Shown: positions 41,801 to 53,305 of the stretch, one piece after another
Position numbering within the stretch: the stretch's first letter is position 1
How the letters are laid out: every line of letters begins with the position of its first letter
NCBI GenBank assembly: GCA_034620365.1
Contig: JAQGEQ010000126.1
Location: 62,001 to 126,000 of the forward strand
Length of the DNA: 64,000 nucleotides
Reading direction: 5' to 3'
Source of the DNA: Pegea sp. RAD2-039
Taxonomy: Eukaryota > Chordata > Thaliacea > Salpida > Salpidae
Program-made: the position numbers and the translations under genes
The notes under the pieces: generated by a model
The model's input: the letters and a program-made list of their open reading frames with translations, nothing else
Database searches by the model: none
What the model was told of the DNA's origin: nothing

Positions 41801-44519
41801 CCTCCAGAAATCGTGGAATATAATAGGGGATGTTTTGAGAGTCACCTAGAGCCCCTGGTGGACCACAAGCTGGTGAGGCCTGTGTTGATGTTACTTGAAG
41901 GGTGTAGGTGATAAAGAAGAAGCATATACCTCCCATATAATCACGCGACCGCTCTCTGTAACACAGGCCTTCTTGGTTCGGCTGATAGTTGCTTGAATAA
42001 CCTGCAGATTGGATTTTAGAGAAATATAAATCTATTTGTTTTCATTCTGCAAAAGATTTGTCACTAAAATTGAAGTTGACGACAAACTTGTAGATTCAGA
42101 TGTTTAAACTAATGATGTTACATAAAAGTTACAGATAAAAACCAAATATTTATCAAAACTATTCTAAAAATTAAAAAAGAAAAAGGCTCTAAACAATAAT
42201 TTACAAATCAGACAACTCGATATAATTTGTAATTTTTGAAATGTTTCTTAACTAGATTAAAAACAACCTTTTTATTTTGAAAATATTTTTTTAATTATCA
42301 GCCAATCAGAAGCGAGAAGCTTGCTTAGTTTGGGTTACGAAGAATTTACGATCTAGTGTTGTCTAGCTGATACACGCGCGCACCCACCCGCGTTCATTTC
42401 TATAAACTTCGTTTCAAGCAATTACAAATTCTCGATGTCAATGAAATTTACAAAAACTGTTTTGTTAGATGCTAACAGCAACAGATTCTCACCAGTATGT
42501 CTGTGTTAGGCAAAGGGAGCCTGGTGGGTACAGCTTTACCTCCGCCCCAGAAGTAAACGCAGTAGTGACCAGGATTCTTGTTCTAACAAGAAAAATAATC
42601 TGAAAATTTATCAATTTGGAATATTCTTAGCAAATCTTAAAATAAGATCAAAATTGAGATGAAGATTAGAATGATCTTACTGATGACAAGGACTCGACTG
42701 ACATTGTCGATGAAGTATGATGTAATCCTCCAGAAAGGATCTTACTCTTATTACTAGCAGCTTGAAGAAGTCCACTGTTCGATTTCGGATTTCTTGAAGA
42801 ATCAAATTAAAAACTCATCTTCATCTAATCATCTCTCACTTTGTCTCAACTGCTCCGATGTTACAATAAAGATCAATAAGATACGTCATCACGAATGATT
42901 CAGTCATAATGTCGCTAACTGAAGGACGTTTTTCTGGGGTGAGATCTAACATTGACATCAACAGACGTTTCAAGAAGCTGTTGTAGGTCTTCGGAAGTTG
43001 CTCTTTGTTGTAGTCTCCTTGTACGATCTTAATGACGAGAGCTGGTAGGCTCTGGATGTAGAAAATCAGATTTCAGCAAAATTAATAACTAAATGCTGCA
43101 AATAATCAGATATTGAATGCAGAATTTCAAATGTGGTTAAAAAGTTGTTTTTTGCAACATTATATTCGTAATAAAGATATGAAGGTAGTACTTGTGCTTC
43201 GAAAGCTTTTCTTAAAGTCATCAACTCATAAAGAAGACAACCTAAAGCCCAAATATCACTTTTCTGGTTGTAGGGGTTTGATTCACAAAGTTCTGGTGAT
43301 ATATAACAAGGCGTACCTACAACCTGTAACCAACATGCTATTAACATATCTACAACAAACATTTACAAGATCTATTTAAAAACAAACACTGATAGATAGG
43401 TGGCTTTATTTTATTTATAGAAATAGATATTGCTGAACAATTTCGATTATTTCTTTGAGTTTAGATTTATTTTGGGTTTTATAAGATGATGATCAGCTGA
43501 AATATTTGTGGAAATTTGAAATGATTTTCAAAGCTACTTGTTGTAACTATTTACACTTGACGCTTTAGTCTTTGTGTTCAAAATTTTCGAGATTCCAAAA
43601 TCCGATAATTTAACGACTCGATATTTGCGATCTAACAAAACGTTGTTAGTGTTTAAGTCTCGATGGAGGATATTCTGTGAATGGATATATTGTAAAGCAA
43701 CAACTATTTGGATGAAGAAACTGGCAATTTTCTGTAAAAGAAAAGCTTTATAAGGAAAGTATTTTTAGAAAATCATCATCAACTTGTCTAACTTGTTCTT
43801 TTAAAAGTGATGTTTGTTGGTTTAAAAATTGATGAAGAGTTCCACCTAATAAAATATTTTATTTAAATCGATTGTCTGGAAAAATTTGATGAAAAACATC
43901 AATCTATAGGAGATTGAAGAATGTTCAAACTATTTTGGTGTAAACAAAACCAGGTTTTTAGAAAATTTAAAAGTATAATTTTTACAAAACAAGTAACAAT
44001 AAGGGAAATTGAGATGTTGTTGAAAGGTACCTTGCGCATATTCCATTGCTATTACCAAGTTTTTTTCATCCAAAAAGTTTTCATAATACTTGATAATATT
44101 TGGGTGGCTTAGTCTCTGAAAAAAATGGTTTATATAATGATAATTTCTAACTGGTATTTGCAATCATCTTCAAGTTTTATTACTTTCTTTTAGCAAGTTG
44201 TTAGTTTAGGTTGTTAAACAATTTTATGAATAAAATTGATCAATAAAAGTTTTAATTTTACTTTTAAGATTTGAACTTCCATAATAGCAGAGCCACGTTC
44301 ATCTTTAGTCATGTCTTCCACATTGATTTCTTTTAATATCAACAGTTTTTTGTCTCTTATTCTGCTGGTTAAATAAACTGTCCTGAAATAAAAGTATTTA
44401 TAAATTTGTAGCAACTAATTACTCATTTGTATAAGAAATTATAATTAAATAGCTAATCAGAAACTGTTTTACCCAAAAGCACCTTTTCCAATCATCTTGA
44501 TTTTATGATATTTTTCCAT
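38838..44519 (-). CDS. NEK8: NEK8, NIMA-related ciliary kinase with RCC1 repeats
   Basis: NEK8 is a Ser/Thr kinase of the inversin compartment of primary cilia. Exons: 44473-44519, 44262-44382, 44031-44115, 43792-43845, 43555-43731, 43192-43323, 42840-43051, 42681-42792, 42493-42582, 41930-42001, 41776-41879, 41608-41722, 40402-40519, 40197-40356, 40001-40146, 39115-39220, 38838-39066. The kinase shows GKGAFG, the lysine in [25 protein letters not shown] and [14 protein letters not shown]. The RCC1 half shows [73 protein letters not shown] and [13 protein letters not shown], matching NEK8 rather than NEK9. Two oddities: the catalytic loop reads HRDLNTNN where HRDLK is expected, and exon 4 has one base too many in a T5 run at 43798-43802 (plus strand); with T4 it reads SLLKEQ and joins KIASFFIQI in frame. 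Confidence 0.94.
40530..41575. repeat. Minisatellite: about 75 copies of a 14 bp unit
   Basis: Head-to-tail array of GAAGATTAGAAGAT with variants (cGAAG, GAAAATT, GATCAG, and occasional shortened units such as near 41060 and 41420). It fills nearly all of one NEK8 intron (40520-41607), so in the transcript it is a long pyrimidine-rich tract ATCTTCTAATCTTC. The edges are more degenerate than the centre. The array is not coding: 14 is not a multiple of 3. Confidence 0.97.
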
Positions 44520-44955
44520 CTGATTTGACTTTAACCTCAAATAACTTAAATATTCTTTTGTTCATGAAAACGTGAACCACTGAAAATGGTAAAATATGAA
44601 AGACATCTCACAATATCCCATAAATTTTTATAAAAAAAAATTAACTGAACTTAGAGCTTTTCTAAGAAATCTATCAAAATGTCAAGAAAATAATGGTTTT
44701 GGTCATGTCTAAAGTAACAAAATTAAAGTTTTGAAAACAATTATGGCATCACAAAAATGTTATAACTTATTGACCAAAACATTATAATGACCATTTCAAA
44801 GATAAATAAGCAGAAAACCATTTATCATAAAATTTTGAAATTGTTGATGTAGTTTTTTGAAAACTTTTTCTAATTTACTTATATGTCTTGAAGCAATCGA
44901 CATATAAAAAAAAATAAAAATACATGATTGAAAAAAAGAGGTTTGTAAGAAAGAA

Positions 44956-46257
44956 TTAACTTTCTAAGTCAGTAGATTGTTCCTTATCTAAGTTAGGCAC
45001 CAAGACAGAAGATATCAAATTACAATTTTCATATAAGTAACGTCTTTCAGGATGTTCCTGATTATTCTTCTCAACTTTTTTCAAAAACTCTTCATTTTTA
45101 TTAGGTGGTGGCTGATCCATAAAGTGAGTTAAAGGGATCAGTAAAGACTTTTCATTTGAATGAGATGATGCTTTTGTATGACTTGAGTCTTCATCGGTTG
45201 CTGGTTTGGGTTTTATCATAGGTAATTTAGTGGCTTGAATCACAGGATCTTCTGATGGTTTAGGTAGAGATGAATCTAAAAGTTTATCTTCATTTAAATC
45301 TACAGGTTTGGTGGGAGAGACTTTATAAAAGTATTTCAAATTATTTACTGAATCTGTTACAACTTTTCTTGGCGCTATTTTTCTTCGACTTCCCACAGCT
45401 TTAGAAAAAGTGACTTTATCTCTTAACATAGTATTCACTTTTGATGGGGCAGTTTCTTTGTTGACAACAACAACTTTAGATTGTTCATCAACTTTTGGAC
45501 TTTCTAAAATAGATGGTTTTACAACTACTGGTTTTTCTGTGATAGAAATATTCTCTGAAGCTTTAATAGCATGCCCGAATCTAGCTACTTTGCTTGTCCT
45601 TGGCTGTTTTTCATCAAAAAGTTGAGAAAAACCAGCAGTCAAATCAGAATCTGGAATAACTTCTTGCTGTTGCTCAATTTCCAACAAGTTTTTTGTAAAA
45701 AAAGTAGATTGTTGGTTCAACAATCTTTCATAAACAGCATCTGTGATCTTTTCTAAAGCTTGTTGTTCTTTTGAAGTGAAAGAACAACCATTTGAAAGCT
45801 GTTCTGTTTCAGGTGGCCTATCATTATCTAATGAAGGTGACATCAATAGTTCTTCTATAGAGTCAGATACTGATTTATAGCGACCATCCTTAGCATATTT
45901 ATGTAGTTTTAATATAGCAGCTTTGATTGCTACAGCGTCATCTTTAACTGTAGGCCTAGCTAACATTTGATAAGTAACTGTAGTTGATATGAAACGATAT
46001 TTTGTGATTAAAGCTTTGTCTCTCTCAAGCAGACTTTCAATAGCTGCTGTAAGAGTTGGAAAATGAATACAAAAGTCTTGAAATTTTTCAATTACATCTT
46101 TAGGAGCATAACCAAAATTGTATAAAGTTACTGGTTGTTTCTTCTTTGTAGCATCATCTTTAGCATCAGTTAAACTCTTTCGTTTCCCTAAAACTGAAGT
46201 TTTACTAGCGGTTGATAACAAAGAGGTTTCTGACATATTAATTTCAAGTATACTCAT
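44956..46257 (-). CDS. Unrecognised 433-residue protein, single exon
   Basis: One uninterrupted frame with protein-like composition, 437 bases upstream of NEK8 on the same strand. Residues about 40-155 look globular and helical (FGYAPKDVIEKFQDFCIHFP, LTAAIESLLERDKALITKY, AAILKLHKYAKDGRY). Residues about 160-433 are charged, Ser/Thr/Pro-rich and probably disordered. A basic segment at the N-terminus (GKRKSLTDAKDDATKKKQ) could be a nuclear localisation signal. I do not recognise the family. Start: two Met codons lie close together (residues 1 and 8); the first is given. Lack of introns contrasts with its neighbours. Confidence 0.72.
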   Translation of the reverse strand: MSILEINMSETSLLSTASKTSVLGKRKSLTDAKDDATKKKQPVTLYNFGYAPKDVIEKFQDFCIHFPTLTAAIESLLERDKALITKYRFISTTVTYQMLARPTVKDDAVAIKAAILKLHKYAKDGRYKSVSDSIEELLMSPSLDNDRPPETEQLSNGCSFTSKEQQALEKITDAVYERLLNQQSTFFTKNLLEIEQQQEVIPDSDLTAGFSQLFDEKQPRTSKVARFGHAIKASENISITEKPVVVKPSILESPKVDEQSKVVVVNKETAPSKVNTMLRDKVTFSKAVGSRRKIAPRKVVTDSVNNLKYFYKVSPTKPVDLNEDKLLDSSLPKPSEDPVIQATKLPMIKPKPATDEDSSHTKASSHSNEKSLLIPLTHFMDQPPPNKNEEFLKKVEKNNQEHPERRYLYENCNLISSVLVPNLDKEQSTDLES

Positions 46258-48690
46258 AAATCCTTAACACTTTAAAGAATAATTTTAATGTTATTTTTAC
46301 AATTGACAATCCTTCAAAAATTCTTTCATTATTTATCTATAAGAACTGACCAAGTCTAAAATCATTATAAAATTAGACAAAATGAACTTTACAAAAAGTT
46401 CAAAAAATAAATAATTTACAATCACACAATAGAATTAGGAAAAATATAAAATTTATTAACTAGAAAATGTTAAATAACTAATATTATAGCTTAACATAGA
46501 AATAATCAATTAAATTATAATTTTTGTAATTTAAATTTTACCGTTTATTACAGTTTATCTTCTTGAAATTATGTCAAAAGTCAAAGTTTATTTCAAGGTT
46601 AATAAATAAGTGAAAGTAAAACACTAAAAAGTTAAAAGATATATTTAAAATAATATTTTAACAAACATACTAATAAATTTTTCAAGACTTTAGAAAATTG
46701 TCACAACATTTCAAACTAATCAAAATTACATACTATCAAAAAAAATAAAGACCAAGAAGAGATTAAACTATTAATATAATTAAATTTGCTAAATTTAAGT
46801 TTAAATTTTAAAAAATATTAAATTATTGAAATTTGCTAAATTAAAGAAAAAAGTTATCTCATAATTTCAATTTATTATCTAACTAGATAGATTCAAAATA
46901 ATGTAAGCAGTTTCTATGAAAATAGTAATAATTTATAACTAAAAACTTTTACTTGATTAAAATAATCAATAAATAAACAAAAAACAACAGCTTAACTTCT
47001 AAAAATTTATTGGTGTCATTTATATTGAAAATAATAATATATTTAAAATAAAGTTATTAAACTAAAAACTTTAAATACAAAACTTAAAAAAAACCAAAAC
47101 AAATATGAAAGTAGTAAAAATAAAACCAGTAATTAAGGAAAATAAGGACTCACCACGTAAATATTTTAAAATAAAATTTAATTATTTTAATTATTATTAC
47201 AAAAAAATATGTTTAAAATATCAAAATGCAATTTAAAAATATGGTTAGTCATACTAAACAGTAATCAAATTATTCGCTTGTTTAAAATATTATATTTTCA
47301 ATTAAAATTACTAAAAATTTTCAGTAATTTCATATAATAATTAAAAAATAAAATTTATCCCAATTATTTTGCAAAAAGCATTAATTAAATGAATTTTAAG
47401 AAATTATCGTAAAAATCGGAAAGTTAACCAGTGTAATCAAAATAAGTAACTTCACAAAACAACCCAGAAATAACTTAGCTACAAAAAGCATAAGGACGAA
47501 ATAGGGCATACATTATTACAATCAAAAACGGCGCAACACCAAAATTTATTGTGCGAAATCAAAAATAATTTAAAACATATTTGAGTATAAAAGTATCAAT
47601 TACCTCTGTTTCCCGATAAAATTGATAATAAATAATTATGAAATCAAAAAAGTGTTCCAAGTTTTATCGGACATATAAATTTTGACCATTAATTAGCTTT
47701 TAAATTACGTTTTAAGCAATGAAAATCCAAATAAATCGTATTTTCGTGTCTAATTTATTTCAAAACTTGAAAATCATTAAAATGAATATTATTTTTAAGT
47801 TTATGAATGAAAAGTTTTTTTAAATTTTAGTAAGTTTAATAGTTTAGTCTTAAAAGATTATGAATTAAGAAAATATATTAATTGAAGTTGGAATGATAAC
47901 AACTCTTCGACGGTTATTTATTACATTCTTGGTTCAAACAATAACCAACGCAACGTCAACTCTGAGCCAACTGACGCCATAAAACGCGCCTTGCTGTTTC
48001 AGTTGCTTTGTAAATGGGTGACATTACTCTCGATAGTCAGACCATCAGACGTTTACCTCTTTTATTATCAGTTTCATTTGATTCCAAACTCTCATCCTTG
48101 CTACTTTATCTTTAGGGCTATCAGTTTGTTCATTTGGTGAAGTATTTAGAAATAAATTTTATTTAAAAAATAAATTTTAGCACAAGCACATAAAAGCACT
48201 TTAAAACTTCATCTTAGACTTCCTGAGTTAAGTAAAAATTAAACTAAACTAAATTTAAAATAAATCTCGAAAAAACAAGTTTGAAACACCGCAGCAATGA
48301 AAGTAACGACGGTATTAGGTCTGCAACCAGGCCTACAAAACGTCTTACCGCTCCCCTGTAATCAGCCACAGAAGAGATCTTTTACAAAAGAAATGAACAA
48401 TTAGAGAAGTTCACTTTTCCATTCTCAACAACAAATCGTGACAAACACCGCGATAGATAAAATGGAACGTTTACCAATGATATTTTACCATCCAGTATGA
48501 TGAAGACTGCTCTGAAACTTTTACCATCAAAAACGGAGTAAAACATTTCAATCAATAATAATAAAAATAATAATAATTAAACCATTTAGTGTCTATGTCC
48601 CAACGCTGTTTAAGATTTTATTCTAAATGATATTAAAACAAGCGCTTCATACCTCTTCCGAAGCTCAATGTTCCTCTCTTCTGCTCATGC
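46258..48690. other. Very AT-rich gene-free region
   Basis: Nearly all A and T to about 47.5 kb, with no ORF or recognisable repeat. GC rises at 47.9-48.05 and 48.3-48.5 kb without an identifiable gene. A short AAT-type simple repeat is at about 48553-48580. The promoter of the 433-residue ORF should be at its left edge. Confidence 0.45.
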
Positions 48691-49375
48691 TTAAGCCCAT
48701 GCTCTGTGCTTTATGCGTTTTCGAAAATTAAAGATCTCATCAGCATCAATCGAAGCCGATATTAACAGACACGTCGATAAAGCATCTGGTACATTTACAG
48801 AGTTTACTTCTCGAGTTTGGAATAGTCCAGCGTTTACTATTAAATTCAATGCCAATATTTTAAGAGTATTTGTCTGCCATATGCTACTGTATACGACAAC
48901 AAAACCTATACTTTGTCGAAGGTTAACGAAAATAAACTCAACATCTTTTAGTTTTGCTGTCTTCGTCGTATCTTACATATAAGGTGGCAGCAAAGATCTC
49001 AAACGAGGAAGTCTTGATGTGGACTGACCCAGCCACAATGTACATTATACTAAGCAAGCAAAGACTTTGCTGGCTCGGACACGCTCGTCAGTTGGATAAT
49101 GGACGGATCTCAGAGGGTCCGATGTATGGGGATCTATTGAATCGGCCGTTCTTGTTTTCACTTTGAAGATATTTACAAATGCAATATGAAATCGCTCAAA
49201 ATTGATACCAGCAACTGGAAAGACATCGCAGCAGATTGCTCTGATAAACGCTCTCTACTCTGCAAACAAATGAAGGATAGCGAAAAAGCCAGCTTCAAAG
49301 AAAAGAAGGAAACCCTAAAAGGTTTTTTACATTTCACTTTTTTGTTTTCAACCTTCAAAGCACATCCTGCATGAC
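48690..49375 (+). mobile_element. Remnant of a second non-LTR retrotransposon (ORF2 C-terminus)
   Basis: Frames spell the C-terminal part of a LINE polymerase: IEADINRHVDKASGTFTEF, SRVWNSPAFTIKFNANI, VCHMLLYTTTK, then a frameshift near 48955 and KISNEEVLMWTDPATMYIIL, KQRLCWLGHARQLDNGRISE, MYGDLLNR, then a gap and MKSLKIDTSNWKDIAADCSD. The WLGH-(6-7)-DxxRI motif is characteristic of this class of elements. It is dead and unrelated to the CR1-like copies. Confidence 0.8.
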
Positions 49376-51605
49376 AATTCTCGGCCGAAGCAGAATACTA
49401 GTAAAAGTAAAACCTGTAAATCGTATATTCACAGTCATTCAATTTCTTATCCCTGTTCTCATTGCTGTTTCACATATTATACCTAAATGCAACCTATCTG
49501 ATATTTAAACTTATATAAATTTTCTTAAAATCACATCTTTGTAATGTTAACTCATTATTAATTCAATTTGCTATTTAAATAAAATCATTTTTTGAAATAA
49601 GTTAAACATTTTGGAGTTATTTTAAGATTTAGTTTGTTCACTCATAGTCTAAACTATTATTTTACTTATTTTTATACCACGCATGTTTGCATATTACAAA
49701 TTATACAGTTCTTATAGTCAGTGCAAAACAATATGACTGCAAAAAAATAATGAAAAGGTTTTAAGTATCACAATTTAACATAAATTAATGTGAAAAAAAT
49801 AGAATAAGTGAAAAAGATGAAGAAATTAGCAGCATTATATCTCTTACTTGATAATAAAGCTACTTAAATCATATTTTTATAAAATTTCTAAAGAAGCGTT
49901 GGAAGTAGTGATAATGCAGTGATTGACTTCAGAAGAAAATTCCAAGCTGTGGATATCTTATTAAAAAAGCTATTAATCAACTGGATTGTTGGGTAGGTTG
50001 ATTTTGAATGATGAGCCTCTGAGGATCTTTGAAAAATGACTATGATCAAACATTGGGTTGGCAGTTTTATCAAACTTACGAATAAATCCGTTCTTATCTG
50101 AAAGTAACAAACAAATTGTTTATTTGTAAGATTAATTACAAATTAGATTCTGCAATTTCTTTTAAATATTCAAATTTATTTTTGTTGAATGTTTTCAACC
50201 TTTGGAAGATTTTTCAATTTTCTTCTTTATTTTCGAAACTCTTTTAACAACTCAATTATACAGATTAGTGTTATCACTATCTCCTTCATTACAAAGTTTT
50301 ATAAATAGTAATTTCTCTAAACAAACTCTTGTTAAAATCTTTTCAATATTTGAGCTGCTTCTTTTTTCAACAAGTTGATTTTTAACAAGCTGATTTTTGT
50401 ATGTTTTTCTGATGACTAACGTCAGTTTTAAATTTTGTTCAAGTCGACAACTTGTTTTATTATTCACTAATTTCTATAATTTTACTGACAATTGAAAAGT
50501 ATTTTAAGGATCTAATATTTTTTGTTTAATATTGGACGTAGGTCCGCTTTATTTACTTCATTTTGTTTAAGAAGATAAAATAGTTTTTATGAAAGTATTT
50601 TAACTTTAAAAGCATCAAACAAATAAGTATCCTTTTTGTCAAACCTTCAGCTGTCAGTTAGTTCTTCTTACTTTCTACTTTCCTGAACTATAAGCTTTTA
50701 TCATTTAAGAAAATACCTTTAAGATACCTCAGTTTGTACAAACTTTTATTACACCGTTTAAAATTCTCTTTATGATGATAGAATTTTGGGTTAAATAAAC
50801 ATTAGTTAATAAATCAGTTGAATATTTGACTCAATGTAAATAAAAACATAAAATACAAGTTTGTTGGTTAAATGAACTTTTAGGAAATAAAAAATAGAAA
50901 TAAATGTATTCAGCAATTTTGTAATTCCAAAAAAAAATTTTAAGTTTATTTACAAACTTTGATTTCCAAATATCAACACAAAAAAGAAAGTTTCCAAAAC
51001 ATTTTGATAGAGGTTGATCGATACTTAAGGCGATCAGTTTTAGATAACAACAGTTAGTTGACTAAAATCAGAATATAAAACGACACAAAATAGAAAAGAC
51101 TTGACAAGAAAATAAATTGTTCATCTTCGAAAAACTTTTTCATCCACACCAACAATATATAATATAAATAATTGTTTCTAAAAACTATTAAAACAAACAC
51201 ATTCATGTTCATATTTTCATCGAAAAGTACAAAATATCTGTTGAAGGGCAGTTTCATCTAATTTGCTTAATGCCAGAAAAAATACTCCATGATGTAGCTT
51301 ATCTAACTTATTATGCGAATCAATACATAGAAACAGTATATAGTTTACATCGATTAGTTAAAATCAACAACAGCAAACGCAAGTAAGTTCTATATATTTA
51401 AATTAACAAGCTTTTCAAGTTTTTAAAGCAAACACTTTAATTAGAAAACATCAGATTTATTGTTGAAAGAGAGAATTACGCTTCTATTTAATTGTTTTCG
51501 AAACTTAAAATAATTGAATAATATTTCTTGATAATCCGCAAACCATATAGGAAATTTGTTGAAGAGAAAGTTTTTACAAAACATACACAAAATGAGAAGA
51601 TAGTT
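49376..51605. other. Mostly featureless AT-rich region with one decayed coding copy
   Basis: Apart from the coding-like remnant at 49895-50095, I see no gene. Minus-strand frames at 50252-50467 and 51054-51257 are short and AT-driven in composition, and I do not support them as genes. Confidence 0.4.
49895..50095 (-). repeat. Copy 3 of the dispersed …DSITTA… motif
   Basis: Read on the minus strand: KNGFIRKFDKTANPMFDHSH, FSKILRGSSFKINLPNNPVD, a stop, then after a frame change INSFFNKISTAWNFLLKSITA. The last part aligns with the copies at 18297-18470 and 7305-7390. A splice-like TTTCAG precedes KNGFIRK, so an original exon is possible. Family unknown. Confidence 0.45.
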
Positions 51606-52587
51606 TCAAGTTTCGGTCATAGCCAACATCAACCGTTTTAGATCAGGGGTCATCACCTCACTTTGATCGAAGTCAATCAAACTATTTGATGAGCTCAAAA
51701 TATTTGAGGACTTTTTCGTACCAGAAGAGTTTTGGAAGACTTCTTCTTGTTTAATCTTTTTTTCATTGGTTTTTTGGAGTTCTTTTTTATCTAAGACTTC
51801 ACTTGTGTTAATCACACCGTTCTAGAAAAACAGATTATTTATGTGAAATTAGTGAAACAACGATCAACAAACAGGGGATGATGATTGGTTAGTTTATAGT
51901 AGCAACAACCAATCAACTTACTGCTGTAGTTGTGAGATTAAAGCTGCTTTCAGTGACGTCATAACTCTTCTTCTCATGGACTTTTTCATAATTTAAAGAC
52001 ACAGAATAAGATTTGTCACTATGGAGATGAGACCCTTCTATTCCATTAGGACTCGAAGCTGTTGTGCTTTCTACATCATCGCTAGTATTCTCATCAACAA
52101 CTGCATCTTGATTGAAACGACGCGGATTGGCTGAAATCAACTCGATTTTATATCATGTGATATCAGATAACTTTTTTGTCAATTTTTCTATCATTCAATT
52201 CTCATCTTAAAAGAAGAATTTGAAAAATGTTGTTTTTGGAACGAGTTAAAAATACGTTTGAACTTTTAACAGGAATTGTTAAGGAAATAATAACTGTGAT
52301 TGTAAAGGTGAACGTAGTCAAATAATTTCTTTTTTCAATGCATACTGAGCACTGCATAAAATTTGGTTAAATTTGAACAGGAACAGGTTGTGTCATTTAG
52401 GTAGCGCTTGGAATTTATAGGATAACTTGTGACATTAAAAGATTAAAAACAAATGATTTGTTGTTGGAGGGCACAAACCTGCTTTTTTGGGTTTCTTCAT
52501 CAAATTTAGAGCTCCCCGATTAACCCCTGAAGTAATCTCTTTAATAGAAGGCTCAGTATTTTTATTTCTCCAATCATCAACTTCCAT
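51606..52587 (-). CDS. Unrecognised 177-residue hydrophilic protein, three exons
   Basis: Exons 52479-52587, 51922-52130 and 51606-51821 join in phase through GT-AG introns. The N-terminus reads MEVDDWRNKNTEPSIKEITS, then NLMKKPKKAANPRRFNQD. The rest is acidic, Ser/Thr/Asn-rich and probably disordered, ending DFDQSEVMTPDLKRLMLAMT-E-T, which may be a short helical docking motif. The basic stretch MKKPKKAANPRR could be a nuclear signal. The frame stays open upstream of the Met for a few codons (a Ser/Phe repeat), so a longer start is possible. I do not recognise the family. Complete and plausible as a gene because three independent phases agree. Confidence 0.65.
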
Positions 52588-53083
52588 GTCGTTCTTGAAA
52601 CTGCTTGAACTGAATGAACTGAATGAACAACTTACAATTAGAGGTAGATATAGGGGGTAGGTTCAGTCTTAATAAATCTAAAGATTTTTCTCAATAGAAC
52701 TATTAGTTAAACAATAACTTTATCAATTTAAAACTTTGGGGATCAAGGTTCAAATAAAACTAGTCCTAAAGTTGGCTTTATTTCATCAATTGATTATTAA
52801 GACTGCAGCTCATTTAGAACAAAACAAATTTCTATTGAATAGAAATTACTTTTCAGCTTTATTTTTAATCTTATTCAACAATAAAGTGGAAATGGGAAAT
52901 TTCAATGTAAAAGGGTTGAGTGTTAGAATTCAGATGGATACTGTTACATGAAAATAATTTATGTAAATATAAAATGTTTACTTAAAATTATTATTTGAAC
53001 AACTTTAATATAATTTAATTCGACCAAATTGATTAACAAATATCATTTTTGGTCAAACGATAGATTTGATTAGAACTTTTATA

Positions 53084-53305
53084 TTAGAAAGCTGATTCAA
53101 ACTTTGTTTTTGCTTCTTCGTTGCAATTTGCTGCTGCGATTGATGTAATTGATTGTAGGTGGCTACTTGTAGATAGGTTGCATCCTTTATTACTTGCACA
53201 ATTTAAGATGTATTTTGAGAAAGTATAGATATCTTCATCTTCAGGATTTCGACAGACCCTATTAAAACACTTCTCGTCAACATCGCGAAGACACAGAAAT
53301 ATCAT
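53084..53305 (-). CDS. Possible small Cys-containing protein or terminal exon
   Basis: A 73-codon minus-strand frame with better-than-random composition: KCFNRVCRNPEDEDIYTFSK, then YILNCASNKGCNLSTSS, ending with IAAANCNEEAKTKF. Five cysteines suggest an extracellular fold. The frame stays open a little upstream of the first Met, so it may be the last exon of a gene whose first exon I cannot find. No clear signal peptide. Weak support. Confidence 0.3.
   Translation of the reverse strand: MIFLCLRDVDEKCFNRVCRNPEDEDIYTFSKYILNCASNKGCNLSTSSHLQSITSIAAANCNEEAKTKFESAF

Noticed and set aside
50252-50467. Minus-strand 71-codon ORF
   Set aside because: Composition follows local AT bias, no splice-compatible neighbours, no motif.
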